Assembly (NCBI GenBank): GCA_903871775.1
Contig: CAIQIA010000012.1
Location: 1 to 61,066, forward strand
Source of the DNA: an uncultured cyanobacterium
GTDB lineage: Bacteria; Cyanobacteriota; Cyanobacteriia; PCC-6307; Cyanobiaceae
Direction of reading: 5' to 3'
DNA: 61,066 nt
How positions within the stretch are numbered: position 1 is the first letter of the stretch; every line of letters starts with the position of its first letter. Made by a program: the position numbers and the translations under genes. A model generated the notes under the pieces. The model was not told the DNA's origin, made no database searches, and saw only the letters and a list, made by a program, of their open reading frames with translations. This document shows, one piece after another, positions 36,137 to 46,588 of the stretch.

Positions 36137-39100
36137 TTGGTTCACATCAATCAGGTCAGCCTCAGCCACTTCAAGTCGTTCGGCGGCACGGTCACCATCC
36201 CGCTCGAACCGGGCTTCACGGTGGTGACCGGTCCCAACGGTTCCGGCAAGAGCAACATCCTCGACGGCATCCTGTTCTGCCTCGGCCTGGCCAGCAGCCG
36301 CGGCATGCGGGCCGATCGGCTGCCTGACCTGATCAACAGCGCCATCCTGCGGGAGGGCCGCGCCGCCGAAACCAGCGTCAGCGTGCGCTTTGACCTCGGT
36401 GACTGGGTGCCCGACCCCGCCGAGGACGGTCTCGAGGCCCCGGCCGAGGGCCCCTGGATCCAGCCCGGCCAGCGGGAATGGACCGTCACCCGTCGGCTGC
36501 GCGTTGCCCCCGGCGGCACCTACAGCAGCAGCTACAGCGCCGAAGGTCAGCCCTGCACCGCCCAGCAGCTGCAGACCCAGCTGCGGCGGCTGCGGGTGGA
36601 TCCCGAAGGCAGCAATGTCGTTATGCAGGGCGATGTCACCCGCATCGTCTCGATGAGCCCCCGGGAGCGGCGGGGCATCATCGATGAGCTGGCGGGGGTG
36701 GCCCTGTTCGACGGCCGCATCGCCCAGGCCCGCGCCAAGCTCGACGAGGTTCAGGAGCGGCAGGAGCGCTGCCGCATCGTCGAAACCGAACTGCACACCG
36801 CCCGCGCCCGGCTGGAGCGCGATGCCCAGCGGGCCCGCCTGCACCAGACCCTGCGGGCCCAGCTGCAGCTGGGCCGCCAGCACGAGCAGCTTCTGCGGGT
36901 CGAGGAGGCCCGCCGGCAGCGGCAGGATCTCGTGGATCAGCTCCAGCAGCTGGACCGGCGTCGCCAGGAGCTGGAGCAGGCCCTGCTCGGCGATGGCGAG
37001 GCGGTCGAGGCGGCGGCCGCCACCCTCGCCCAGCTGCAGCAGGAGGTGCGTTCCCTCGGTGAAGAGCAACTGCTGCAGGCCCAGGGCGAACTGGCGGGCC
37101 TCGACAGTGCCGGCCGTGAGCTGCAACGGCGCCAGGACCGGCTGCAGCAGGACGTCGGGGTGCTCGAGACCGACCAGGGCCAGCACCGCCGCACCCGCCA
37201 GGAGCTGCTGCAGCAGCGCCAGGAGCTCCAGGCCGCCGCTGACGATCCGGCCCTGGCCCAGGCGGAGGCCGACACCCGGGCCGCCGCCGCCGCCGTTGAC
37301 CTGAGCCGCCGCCGCCTGGCCGAGGTAGCGGGCCGTTCCGGTGCCTGGTTCGAGGATGAGCAGCGGCGTCGGCAGCGCCTGCGGGATCTGGAGGCGACCC
37401 TTGAGCCCCTGCGCGCCGAGGCGGTGCAGGCCGAGGAGCGGCGCCACCAGGAGAACGAGCGCCAGGTCGAGCTGGCCGCAGAGCTGGAGGTGGAGGGCGG
37501 GCGCCTGGGGGAGGCCCGCGAGCAGCGGCAGGCCCTCGAGGGCCGCTGGCGCCAGGCCCAGCGTGATGCCAAGGCCGCCCGCGAGGCGGTGCGGGACCGG
37601 GCCGAAGCCCTCGCGCTGCAGCAGCGCACCCGCGCCCGCCTCGACCAGGAGCAGCAGCAGCTCGAGCGCGAGATCGCCCGCCTCGACAGCCGTCGCGAGG
37701 TGCTGCACGAAAGCCGTGGCACCGGTGCCCTGCGCCTGTTGCTCGAGGCGGGCCTGGAGGGCATCCACGGCCCGGTGGCCCAGCTGGCCGAGGTGGAGGA
37801 ACGCTTCCGGGTGGCCCTCGAGGTGGCCGCCGGCTCCCGCCTGGGTCAGGTGGTGGTCGACGACGACGGCATCGCCGCCCGGGCGATCGCCCTGCTCAAG
37901 AGCCGCCGCGCCGGCCGGCTCACGTTTCTGCCCCTCAACCGCCTGCGGGCCGGTGGCGGCGGCGGTGCCCTCGACCGCGGCGCCCCGGCGGCGGCCCCGG
38001 GCTGCCTGGGCCGTGCCGTGGATCTGCTGCGCTTTGAGCCCGTCTACACCGAGGTGTTCCGCAGCATCTTCGGCGACACCCTGGTCTATGCCGACCTCGA
38101 CCAGGCCCGCCGCGCGATGGGCCGCCAGCGCCTCGTCACCCTTGAGGGCGACCTGCTCGAGCGCAGCGGTGCGATGACCGGCGGCAGCCTGCAGCAGCGG
38201 GGGGACCGGCTGGGGTTCGGGCGGGCTGCCGAGGGGGATCCGGCGGAACCCCTGCGGCGGCGCCTGCTCGAGCTGGGGGAAACGCTGCTGGCGGTGCGCC
38301 GCGCCGAGGCCGACGACGTCCGTTCCCTCGAGCAGGCCCAGGCCTCGTCTGCGTCCCTGCGCCAGCAGGAGGCCGCCCTGCAGGCCGAGCACGATGCCGC
38401 CGTGCGGGCCCTGCAGCCCCAGGAGCAGCGGCTGGCCAGCCTCGAGCAGCGCCACCGCCGCACCCAGGACCTGCTCACCGCCGAGGCCGACCGCCTCGAG
38501 GCCCTGGCGGGGCGCCTGCAGCCCCTGGACGATGAACGCCGGCAGCTGCTGGCGGCGGCTGAGCATGACCAGGGCGCCAACGCCGGGGGCCAGTGGCAAC
38601 CGTTGCAGCAGGCGCTGGAACAGGCTGAGCAGGCCCTGGCCGAGGCCCGCCGCCGCCATGACGCCCTCCAGGACCAGGGGCGCCAGCGGGCCCTCACCCT
38701 CGACCGGGTCATCAGCCGTCTCGAAGACCTGGAGGCCGAGGCCCAGCGGCTGCACGACCGGGCCCAGGCCCTGGAGGCCGAGTCGCGCGAGCTGGCCGAA
38801 CGGCGGCAGCAGGACCAGCGCCAGCGGGCGGATGTCGAGCAGCGGATCGCTGCCCTGCAGGAGCGTTTCGGTGAGCAGCGGCGGCAGCGGGATGCCGCCG
38901 AGACCGCCCTGGCCGCGCTGCGGCAGCAGCAGCAGCAGCGGGGCTGGGAGCTCACCCAGCTGGGGGAGCGCCGCCAGTCCCTGGAGGAGGAGCAGCGCCG
39001 GCTCGAGCAGCGTCTCGACCAGGAGGAGAGGGCCCTCCCTGATCCGCTGCCCGTGGTGCCCGACGCGGTGCGGGAGGCCGGCCTCGAGGCCCTCGGCCGT

Positions 39101-39727
39101 CAGCTCGACGATCTGCAGCGCCGGATGGAGCAGCTCGAGCCGGTCAACATGCTGGCCCTCAGCGAACTCGAGCAGCTGGATGCCCGCTTGGCCGAACTGG
39201 CGGAACGGCTCGAGGTGCTCGACAGCGAGCGCCAGGAGCTGCTGGTGCGGGTCGAGACCGTGGCCACCCTGCGCCAGGAGGCCTTTCTCGAGGCCTTCCG
39301 TGCCGTCGATGGCCACTTCCGCAGCATCTTCGCCGGCCTCTCCGATGGTGAGGGCCATCTGCAGCTCGACAACAGCGACGATCCGCTCGAGGGCGGCCTC
39401 ACGCTTGTGGCCCATCCGCGGGGCAAGGCCGTGCGGCGGCTGGCCTCGATGTCCGGCGGTGAGAAGTCGCTCACCGCGCTCAGCTTCCTGTTCGCCCTGC
39501 AGCGCTTCCGTCCCTCACCCTTCTATGCCCTCGACGAGGTCGACAGTTTTCTCGACGGTGTCAACGTCGAGCGCCTGGCGGCGCTGATCGCCCGCCAGGC
39601 CTCCGAGGCGCAGTTCGTGGTCGTGAGCCACCGCCGGCCGATGATCGCCGCCAGCCGCCGCACCATCGGGGTCACCCAGGCCCGCGGCGCCCACACCCAG
39701 GTGGTGGGCATGCCCACCGCGGCCTGA
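36137..39727 (+). CDS. smc: chromosome segregation protein SMC
   Basis: A 1196-residue SMC ATPase that organises and segregates the chromosome. The N-terminal head has Walker A GPNGSGKSNILDGI; two long Gln/Arg/Glu-rich coiled coils (about 175-510 and 670-1010) flank a hinge (about 520-660); the C-terminal head has the signature SMSGGEKSLTALSFLFALQR and Walker B FYALDEVDSFLDG. The size is normal. The start is TTG; no ATG or GTG is available at the family N-terminus (MVHINQVSLSHFKSFGG). No scpA or scpB lies nearby. Confidence 0.96.
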   Translation: MVHINQVSLSHFKSFGGTVTIPLEPGFTVVTGPNGSGKSNILDGILFCLGLASSRGMRADRLPDLINSAILREGRAAETSVSVRFDLGDWVPDPAEDGLEAPAEGPWIQPGQREWTVTRRLRVAPGGTYSSSYSAEGQPCTAQQLQTQLRRLRVDPEGSNVVMQGDVTRIVSMSPRERRGIIDELAGVALFDGRIAQARAKLDEVQERQERCRIVETELHTARARLERDAQRARLHQTLRAQLQLGRQHEQLLRVEEARRQRQDLVDQLQQLDRRRQELEQALLGDGEAVEAAAATLAQLQQEVRSLGEEQLLQAQGELAGLDSAGRELQRRQDRLQQDVGVLETDQGQHRRTRQELLQQRQELQAAADDPALAQAEADTRAAAAAVDLSRRRLAEVAGRSGAWFEDEQRRRQRLRDLEATLEPLRAEAVQAEERRHQENERQVELAAELEVEGGRLGEAREQRQALEGRWRQAQRDAKAAREAVRDRAEALALQQRTRARLDQEQQQLEREIARLDSRREVLHESRGTGALRLLLEAGLEGIHGPVAQLAEVEERFRVALEVAAGSRLGQVVVDDDGIAARAIALLKSRRAGRLTFLPLNRLRAGGGGGALDRGAPAAAPGCLGRAVDLLRFEPVYTEVFRSIFGDTLVYADLDQARRAMGRQRLVTLEGDLLERSGAMTGGSLQQRGDRLGFGRAAEGDPAEPLRRRLLELGETLLAVRRAEADDVRSLEQAQASSASLRQQEAALQAEHDAAVRALQPQEQRLASLEQRHRRTQDLLTAEADRLEALAGRLQPLDDERRQLLAAAEHDQGANAGGQWQPLQQALEQAEQALAEARRRHDALQDQGRQRALTLDRVISRLEDLEAEAQRLHDRAQALEAESRELAERRQQDQRQRADVEQRIAALQERFGEQRRQRDAAETALAALRQQQQQRGWELTQLGERRQSLEEEQRRLEQRLDQEERALPDPLPVVPDAVREAGLEALGRQLDDLQRRMEQLEPVNMLALSELEQLDARLAELAERLEVLDSERQELLVRVETVATLRQEAFLEAFRAVDGHFRSIFAGLSDGEGHLQLDNSDDPLEGGLTLVAHPRGKAVRRLASMSGGEKSLTALSFLFALQRFRPSPFYALDEVDSFLDGVNVERLAALIARQASEAQFVVVSHRRPMIAASRRTIGVTQARGAHTQVVGMPTAA

Positions 39728-39775
39728 CCGGGCGACGATCCTGCGACACAATGGCCTGATCAAGTTTTAAGCCCC

Positions 39776-40678
39776 TTGCAGGCGCCGACTCCACCCGATT
39801 CCCCCCAGCCCCCCTCCGACCGCCTCTGGTTGCGCTCGGAACTGATGGGGACCCAGGTGATCACCCGAGACAGCGGCCGTCGGCTGGGGGTGGTCGGTGA
39901 GGTGGTGGTCGACATCGACCGCCGCGAGGTGGTGGCCCTCGGCCTGCGCGACAACCCCCTCACCCGCTTCCTCCCCGGCCTGCCCCGCTGGATGCCCCTC
40001 GACCGCATCCGCCAGGTGGGCGACGTGATTCTGGTCGATTCGGTCGATTCCCTCGCCGAACGCTTCGACCCCGACCGCTACAGCAGGGTCATCAACTGCC
40101 AGGTGATCAGCGAGTCGGGGGAGCAGCTCGGCCGGGTGCTCGGCTTCAGTTTCGACATCGAGACCGGTGAGCTCACCACCCTGGTCATCGGTGCCATCGG
40201 CGTGCCGTTGCTCGGCGAAGGCATCCTCAGCACCTGGGAACTCACGGTCGACGAGATCGTCAGCTCGGGGCCTGATCGGATCATCGTCTACGAAGGCGCC
40301 GAGGAGAAGCTCAAGCAGCTCAGCAGCGGTCTGTTCGAGAAGCTCGGCATCGGCGGCGCCGGCCTCGAGCGGGAGGAGCGCGAGCGGTATCGCCTCAATC
40401 CCGTGCCCGTCGAGAACCAGCTGCCCGCCGGCGAACCCAGCGTCCAGGAGCAGCGACGCCTCAGGGCCGCCGAAGCCGAGCGTTTCGCCCCCGAAGAAGA
40501 GCTCGAGTATCTCGAGGTGGAGCGGCCCCGGGTCAGCCGCGAGCCGCGGCGCCGCTACCTCGACGACGACGAGGGTCCCCTGGATGTGGAGGCCGAACCC
40601 CTCGAGCCCCGCAGCCGCTCCGGCGATCGCCCGCGTTCCAGGCCCCGGCCGCCCCTCGACGACGACCCCTGGGCCTGA
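39776..40678 (+). CDS. PRC-barrel domain protein
   Basis: A 300-residue protein with two PRC-barrel-like units: RSELMGTQVITRDSGRRLGV at about 20-95 and VINCQVISESGEQLGRVLGF at about 103-170. The C-terminal third (200-300) is charged and Arg/Glu/Asp/Pro-rich, probably disordered, ending DDDPWA. PRC barrels occur in photosynthetic reaction centre H subunits and RNA-processing RimM; the cyanobacterial version has no settled function. TTG start 48 bp after smc, possibly co-transcribed. Confidence 0.82.
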   Translation: MQAPTPPDSPQPPSDRLWLRSELMGTQVITRDSGRRLGVVGEVVVDIDRREVVALGLRDNPLTRFLPGLPRWMPLDRIRQVGDVILVDSVDSLAERFDPDRYSRVINCQVISESGEQLGRVLGFSFDIETGELTTLVIGAIGVPLLGEGILSTWELTVDEIVSSGPDRIIVYEGAEEKLKQLSSGLFEKLGIGGAGLEREERERYRLNPVPVENQLPAGEPSVQEQRRLRAAEAERFAPEEELEYLEVERPRVSREPRRRYLDDDEGPLDVEAEPLEPRSRSGDRPRSRPRPPLDDDPWA

Positions 40679-40688
40679 TCCGCTGGGG

Positions 40689-41105
40689 TCAGTCCTGGGG
40701 CCTGAAGTCCAGCGATGCCGAATTGACGCAGAACCGTTCCCCGGTGGGGGCAGGGCCGTCGTTGAACACGTGGCCCAGGTGGGACCCACAGCTGCGGCAG
40801 CGGATCTCGACCCGCCGCATGCCGTGGCTGCTGTCTTCATGGCGGCTGATGGCCTCGGGGTTCACCCCTTCCCAGAAGCTGGGCCAGCCCGATCCCGAGT
40901 CGTACTTGGTGTCGGACCGGAACAGGTCGGCCCCACAGCAGATGCAGGCGTAGGTTCCGCGACCCTTGTGGTTCCAGTAGACGCCCGTGAAGGCGCGCTC
41001 GGTCGCTCCTTCCCGCGTCACCCGGTACTGCTCAGGCGTCAGCCGGCTGCGCCAGTCCTGGTCCTGCTCTGCCGACGGGGCGGAAGACTCGTTCTCTGGG
41101 GGCAT
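40689..41105 (-). CDS. msrB: peptide-methionine (R)-S-oxide reductase MsrB
   Basis: A 138-residue enzyme that repairs R-methionine sulfoxide in proteins. Zinc-binding pairs are present (CICCGADLF and CRSCGSHLG), plus the core [10 protein letters not shown] and the catalytic Cys in [12 protein letters not shown] use the ATG at 41105; a GTG directly before it is the other option. Converges with the PRC-barrel gene. Confidence 0.95.
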   Translation of the reverse strand: MPPENESSAPSAEQDQDWRSRLTPEQYRVTREGATERAFTGVYWNHKGRGTYACICCGADLFRSDTKYDSGSGWPSFWEGVNPEAISRHEDSSHGMRRVEIRCRSCGSHLGHVFNDGPAPTGERFCVNSASLDFRPQD

Positions 41106-41132
41106 CACCGCTGCGGCCGGGGTGACGCCACG

Positions 41133-42419
41133 TTAGGGATGCTCCGCCGTCGGCAGCAGGCCAAGCACCAGGTCCGCCAGGCGGTTCACGGCGCCGGGGG
41201 CTCCCCGCAGCTGGCCCAGCTCCTCGCGCATCAGGGCCAGCCGCTCCGGATGGGCCAGCCAGTCATCGGCTTCGGCGGCGATGGCCTCGGGGCTGATCCG
41301 TCCCACCCGTTCGGGCACCACCGCCCGCCCGGCGCTGATGTTCGGCCATGACAGAAAGCCGTGGTGCCGCAGCCGCCAGGCGGTCAGGGCGGCGTTCAGC
41401 AGCCGCCGCACCAGCGGCAGCCGCGCCAGCACCCCCAGGCCTCCGTCCCAGGCCTGCATCACTTCGAGGTGCTGGGTGGGCACGATCACCAGCATCGGCA
41501 CCCCCAGGGCGCCGAGTTCGGCGGTGTTGGCCCCCACGGTGGTGAGGGCCAGGCTGCAGCGCCCCAGGGCCGCGTGGGCCGGATGGTCGAGCAGCAGCCG
41601 CAACCGTGTGCCGCTGGCCGTCTCGAGCCACTGGCTGCCGTCGGCCTCCACGAGCCGGGGCACCTCGCTGCCGTACAGGCGGCTGAAGGGGCTGGCCGGC
41701 CCGGCGTAGGCCATCAGCTCCTCGACGCTGGTGGTCGGCGCCACCGGCAGCACGAACTGCACCTCGGGCCGTCGCTGCCGCAGATCGTCGGCGGCCCGCA
41801 GCAGAAAGGGCACCCCCACCAGCAGCTTGGCCCGCTTGGATCCCGGCAGCACCGCCACCCAGGGGCCGCCCTGCAGGGGCGAGACCCCCGCCCGCGCCGA
41901 CGCCGAGACATCGGCCATCAGATCCCCCACCACCGTGCAGCGCCCCTGCCAGCGGGGGGCCAGCCGCCCGGCGGCCGCGGTGCCCATGGCCGCGATGCGA
42001 TCGTTCCAGCGGGGCCAGCGCGCCACCCATTCGGCATAGGTGAGGTGCCTGTACCCCAGCCGGGCCGAGAGCAGCACGGTCCAGAACTGGTCGCCCCCCA
42101 GGAACACCACCACCCCCCGCCGTGGCCAGGGGCCGTAGCGACGCGGCCACAGCAGCAGCCACCAGAACCGGCGGGCGGGCAGCACCCGCTCGAACAGGCC
42201 CATGGCGGTGGCCACACGGGCTTCGCTGCCGTTGGCATTGGGGCAGGGGACCAGTACCAGATGCAGGGCGGTGGCGGCTCCGGGGTGGCGGGGCCGCAGG
42301 TCCAGGCGGTCGTGCAGGCGAACGGCCAGGGGGCGGACCCAGGTGCTCAGTTCCCCCGGACCGTTGCAGACGAGAAGGATGGCCGACTCCTCACCGGGAG
42401 GGCGCAGATCACTCCTCAA
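41133..42419 (-). CDS. lipid-A-disaccharide-synthase-related protein
   Basis: A 428-residue GT-B-like protein of the LpxB-related family conserved in cyanobacteria: LLVCNGPGELSTWVRPLAVR, VVVFLGGDQFWTVLLSARLG, VVGDLMADVSASAR, VAVLPGSKRAKLLVGVPFLL, CSLALTTVGANTAELGALGV. It lacks the exact LpxB catalytic pattern, so its donor and acceptor are unknown. The start is TTG, and tRNA-Leu lies about 27 bp upstream on the same strand. Confidence 0.8.
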   Translation of the reverse strand: MRSDLRPPGEESAILLVCNGPGELSTWVRPLAVRLHDRLDLRPRHPGAATALHLVLVPCPNANGSEARVATAMGLFERVLPARRFWWLLLWPRRYGPWPRRGVVVFLGGDQFWTVLLSARLGYRHLTYAEWVARWPRWNDRIAAMGTAAAGRLAPRWQGRCTVVGDLMADVSASARAGVSPLQGGPWVAVLPGSKRAKLLVGVPFLLRAADDLRQRRPEVQFVLPVAPTTSVEELMAYAGPASPFSRLYGSEVPRLVEADGSQWLETASGTRLRLLLDHPAHAALGRCSLALTTVGANTAELGALGVPMLVIVPTQHLEVMQAWDGGLGVLARLPLVRRLLNAALTAWRLRHHGFLSWPNISAGRAVVPERVGRISPEAIAAEADDWLAHPERLALMREELGQLRGAPGAVNRLADLVLGLLPTAEHP

Positions 42420-42446
42420 GGGACGGGAGGGGGAGAAGGAGTTTCA

Positions 42447-42528
42447 TGCGGATGGCGAGACTTGAACTCGCAAGACCGAAGTCACACGCCCCTCAAACGT
42501 GCGTGTCTACCAATTCCACCACATCCGC
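42447..42528 (-). tRNA. tRNA-Leu (anticodon GAG)
   Basis: An 82-base class II tRNA on the minus strand. Acceptor GCGGATG pairs with CATCCGC; D arm GTG...CAC with GG in the loop; anticodon stem CACGT/GCGTG with loop TTGAGGG gives anticodon GAG (CUC/CUU codons); long variable arm GACTTCGGTC; T arm GCGAG-TTCAAGT-CTCGC. Discriminator A; the CCA is not encoded. Confidence 0.96.
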
Positions 42529-42609
42529 GTGGCTGCACCGGATCCCCGGTACCTGGCCAGCATACCCCGCGGGGGGGCGTCGTACGATCGCGCGCTGTGG
42601 AGGCCCCCT

Positions 42610-43949
<1,340 letters not shown>

Positions 43950-43965
<16 letters not shown>

Positions 43966-44279
43966 GCCGCATCCGCCAGCAGCAGCAGCTGCCTCAGGAG
44001 CCCCTGCTGGCCCACCAGCAATTCCCGCAGCAGGCTGATCAGCCCCACCCAGACCACCGGGGTGACGTCGACGCCGCCGATGGGGGCCAGGATCCGTCGG
44101 GTGGGGGCCAGCAGCGGCTCGGTGGGGGCACGCACCAGGGCCACCAGAGGATTGTCCGCATCCAGCTGGGGGTACCAGCTGAGCACGATGCGGAACACGA
44201 ACAGCACGGTCCAGAGGGCCAGAAGCAGGCCCACAACGACCACGGCGCCCTGGAGCAGCGGCAGAGACTCGGCTGTCAC
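43950..44279 (-). CDS. YggT family membrane protein (Ycf19-like)
   Basis: A 109-residue protein with two or three spans and the YggT motif: [51 protein letters not shown]. Plastid Ycf19 belongs here; roles in thylakoid or nucleoid organisation, cell division or osmotic tolerance have been proposed for relatives. The start is GTG, 76 bp from the divergent psbX start. Confidence 0.88.
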
Positions 44280-44355
44280 AAACTCCTAAGGGGCGCTTGC
44301 CCGATCCTAGGGACCGGTCCTCTCCCCGTAGGATGCCGCCACGGACGCCGGTGCC

Positions 44356-44478
44356 ATGACCCCCTCTCTCGCCAATTTCCTCAACAGCCTCCTGGCGGGT
44401 GCCCTCATCGTGGTGGTGCCCATCACCGTCGCTCTGATTCTGATCAGCCAGACCGACCGCCTCGACCGCAAGCTCTGA
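44356..44478 (+). CDS. psbX: photosystem II protein PsbX
   Basis: A 40-residue, one-span PSII subunit: [20 protein letters not shown], then [20 protein letters not shown]. The MTPSLxNFL start and the ISQxDxxxR ending are the PsbX pattern. PsbX sits near cytochrome b559 and affects quinone exchange at QB. Followed 83 bp later by ycf66; divergent from yggT. Confidence 0.93.
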   Translation: MTPSLANFLNSLLAGALIVVVPITVALILISQTDRLDRKL

Positions 44479-44561
44479 GCCCAGGCGCCAGTGGCTGCCA
44501 GGCCTAGACTGCCCCCAACCGGAAGCATCGGCTTCCCCCCCCAGGCCCCCGGAGGCCGTTC

Positions 44562-45380
44562 ATGGTCAACGCCAGCCTTAACTGGGCCAGCATCGTCGGC
44601 ATCGTCCTGGCCGTCGGCGGGACGCTCCTGTACTTCCTGCGCAGTTTCCGCCCTGCTCTCGCGCGGGACTACGACGTCTTCTTCGCCGCCGTCGGGCTTC
44701 TCTGCGGCGGCATTCTCTTCTTCCAGGGCTGGCGCCTCGACCCGATCCTGCAGTTCGGCCAGTTCCTGCTGGCCGCCACCACAGTCTTCTTCGCCTACGA
44801 GTCGGTGCGTCTGCGCAGCGTCACCACCGAGCAGGCCCGCCGTTCCTCCTTCTTCGACGACGACGAACCCCTGCCCGAGCGGCCGCGCATGGACCGGTCT
44901 GAATGGGGTCGGGACGCGCGCTTCGACGAGCCCCAGCCCCTCCGCCGCCGCATCCGTTCCAGGGTTGACGACGACCTTGACCAAGACGACGGCGATCGAG
45001 ATTTCTACCGCCCCCGCCGCCCCCAGCGCCCGGCGATTCCCGAGCGGGCCCAGAGCCGTTCCGGCCCCGACGACCTGTCTGACGACATTCCCTCCCGCTC
45101 CGAAGGCCGCGGGACGGCTACCACCTCCACCCGTCCCGACTTCGGTGCCCGCCGCCGCGAGCGCGAGCAGCGGGAATCCCGGGAGGGCCGTTCCGGCCGT
45201 TCGGCAGCGGGCGACGACCTGCCCCGCTCCAGCCGGCGCTCCCCCCGCGAGCGGCCCGAACCCGGCGTTCCCCAGGGCACGCCCATCACGGATGCCGACT
45301 TCAGCCCCGTGCAGTCCCGCCCCCGTCCCCGCCCCTCCGGTGGGACCAACCCCGACAACAGCGGTCGCTTCGACGACTGA
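44562..45380 (+). CDS. ycf66: Ycf66 family protein
   Basis: A 272-residue protein. The N-terminal 90 residues are the Ycf66 domain with three spans (LNWASIVGIVLAVGGTLLYF, YDVFFAAVGLLCGGILFFQG, FGQFLLAATTVFFAYESVRL). The remaining ~180 residues are a highly charged Arg/Asp/Ser/Pro-rich tail, probably disordered and cytoplasmic. Function unknown; found in cyanobacteria and some plastids. Starts 83 bp after psbX and runs into the lipoprotein pair with a 5-bp gap. Confidence 0.92.
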   Translation: MVNASLNWASIVGIVLAVGGTLLYFLRSFRPALARDYDVFFAAVGLLCGGILFFQGWRLDPILQFGQFLLAATTVFFAYESVRLRSVTTEQARRSSFFDDDEPLPERPRMDRSEWGRDARFDEPQPLRRRIRSRVDDDLDQDDGDRDFYRPRRPQRPAIPERAQSRSGPDDLSDDIPSRSEGRGTATTSTRPDFGARRREREQRESREGRSGRSAAGDDLPRSSRRSPRERPEPGVPQGTPITDADFSPVQSRPRPRPSGGTNPDNSGRFDD

Positions 45381-45385
45381 CGACC

Positions 45386-45901
45386 GTGACCCAACGGGCG
45401 CGCAACCCCGCCGGGATCCTGGCACTGCTCGCCCTGGCCCTCCTGCTCGGGGCCTGCCAGCCGCCTCCGGCGGCCCCCGGTGAGTCGGCCGATCAGGATC
45501 AGCCCGCCCTCAGCGGTGACGGTCGCCTGCTGGCGCTCATCGTTGACCAGTCAGGGCGATCCAGTGTGCGTCTCATCGATCGCGCCTCTGGCCGTGCCCT
45601 GCCCCTCGGCCCCCTGGACCGTGGCCAGCCCCACCGGTCCCCGAGCCTCAGCTGGAATGGCCGCTACCTGGCCCTGATCCGTCAGCGGGGAGAGCGCAGC
45701 GAGGCCGTGCTGCTGGACCGGGCCCGGGGGCGCCTGCTGCCGCTGCCGTTGCCGGCTGATCGTCTGCCCGAAAGGCTCAGCCTCGCCCCCGATGCCCGAC
45801 GGCTGGCGGTGCAGTCCCTGCGGGATGGCCGCAGCAGCGTTGATCTGCTCGACCTGAGCGGCATCGAGCCAGACCTGCCGCCAGGAGTTCCCCTGCGATG
45901 A
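45386..45901 (+). CDS. lipoprotein with TolB-like propeller repeats (upstream twin)
   Basis: A 171-residue lipoprotein. The signal peptide ends in a lipobox LLGAC (Cys about residue 24). The mature part has repeated TolB/WD40-like blade elements: LSGDGRLLALIVDQSGRSSV, LSWNGRYLALIRQRGERSEA, LAPDARRLAVQSLRDGRSSV. That gives about three blades, too few for a closed propeller on its own. GTG start; the stop overlaps the next gene's ATG (ATGA). A possible role is cell-envelope binding; none is established. Confidence 0.78.
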   Translation: MTQRARNPAGILALLALALLLGACQPPPAAPGESADQDQPALSGDGRLLALIVDQSGRSSVRLIDRASGRALPLGPLDRGQPHRSPSLSWNGRYLALIRQRGERSEAVLLDRARGRLLPLPLPADRLPERLSLAPDARRLAVQSLRDGRSSVDLLDLSGIEPDLPPGVPLR

Positions 45902-46368
45902 CGCCCCAGCGCCTGCCCCTGCTGCTGCTGGCCGTGGCGCTGCTACTGGCGGGCTGCGGCGGCGGCCCCGGCCTGCGCCCCCTGGGGTCACCGCTGGAGG
46001 CCACCGATCCCAGCCTCGGCCTCACCACCCTGGTCACCATCGGCACGGGTTTTGCGGGCCACCGTCAGGTGCAGTGGCGCCCCATGGCCGCCCTGCAGCC
46101 GCTCCTCCCCCCCCACCTCGACCAGCCCGATGCCCGCCCGCTGGAGGTGAGCGTCGACGGTGCAGGCCAGCGCCTGGTGGTGCTGCGCGAACGGAAGGGC
46201 CGCACGGAGCTCGTGCTGCATGACCTGCGCCTGGGCGTCAGCCGCCCTGTGCCCCTCGCGGCCGATGGGAGTCCTGGGGCGATCGGTCTCAGCGCCGACG
46301 GACGCCAGCTCGCGGTGGCGGTGAGCCGCGATGGGCGCCGGCGCATCGAGGTGCTGCAGCTCCCCTGA
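45898..46368 (+). CDS. lipoprotein with TolB-like repeats (downstream twin)
   Basis: A 156-residue lipoprotein: LPLLLLAVALLLAGC lipobox with Cys at about 19, then a stretch without clear motifs and blade-like elements near the end (VSVDGAGQRLVVLRERKGRT, LSADGRQLAVAVSRDGRRRI). It is coupled to the upstream lipoprotein by a 4-bp overlap, and the two share blade style, so they may complete one propeller as a pair. It converges with the hli gene. Confidence 0.75.
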   Translation: MTPQRLPLLLLAVALLLAGCGGGPGLRPLGSPLEATDPSLGLTTLVTIGTGFAGHRQVQWRPMAALQPLLPPHLDQPDARPLEVSVDGAGQRLVVLRERKGRTELVLHDLRLGVSRPVPLAADGSPGAIGLSADGRQLAVAVSRDGRRRIEVLQLP

Positions 46369-46375
46369 CGCCAGG

Positions 46376-46585
46376 TCAAGCGGAGGGCAGCAGCCCCGCC
46401 CAGCCCAGGAAACTCTGGTGGCTGAAGGCTTCGATCAGCAGCACTGCCACGAAACCCACCATGGCGAAACGGCCGTTCACCCGCTCGGCGTAGGGGCTCC
46501 AGCCGAAGGCCGGCAGATCGGTCGTGGTGGCGCTGGTGGGGCGCACGGCGGCTGCGGTGTCGATGGAAGAGGGGGTGTCGGTCAT
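46376..46585 (-). CDS. high-light-inducible protein (Hlip)
   Basis: A 69-residue one-span chlorophyll-binding protein. The Hlip motif is AERVNGRFAMVGFVAVLLIE, with the Glu and Asn/Arg ligands in ExxNxR. The N-terminal ~30 residues are Thr/Ser-rich. Hlips protect newly made chlorophyll and assembling photosystems, usually under high light or nutrient stress. Lies 3 bp after the ABC transporter gene on the same strand, so the two are almost certainly co-transcribed. Confidence 0.93.
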   Translation of the reverse strand: MTDTPSSIDTAAAVRPTSATTTDLPAFGWSPYAERVNGRFAMVGFVAVLLIEAFSHQSFLGWAGLLPSA

Positions 46586-46588
46586 GGC

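Noticed and set aside
35918-39415. 1165-codon open frame antisense to smc
   Set aside because: The sense strand is an unmistakable SMC with both head motifs; the antisense frame is a Leu/Gln/Gly-rich by-product of GC-rich codons and repeated Gln/Arg/Glu codons.
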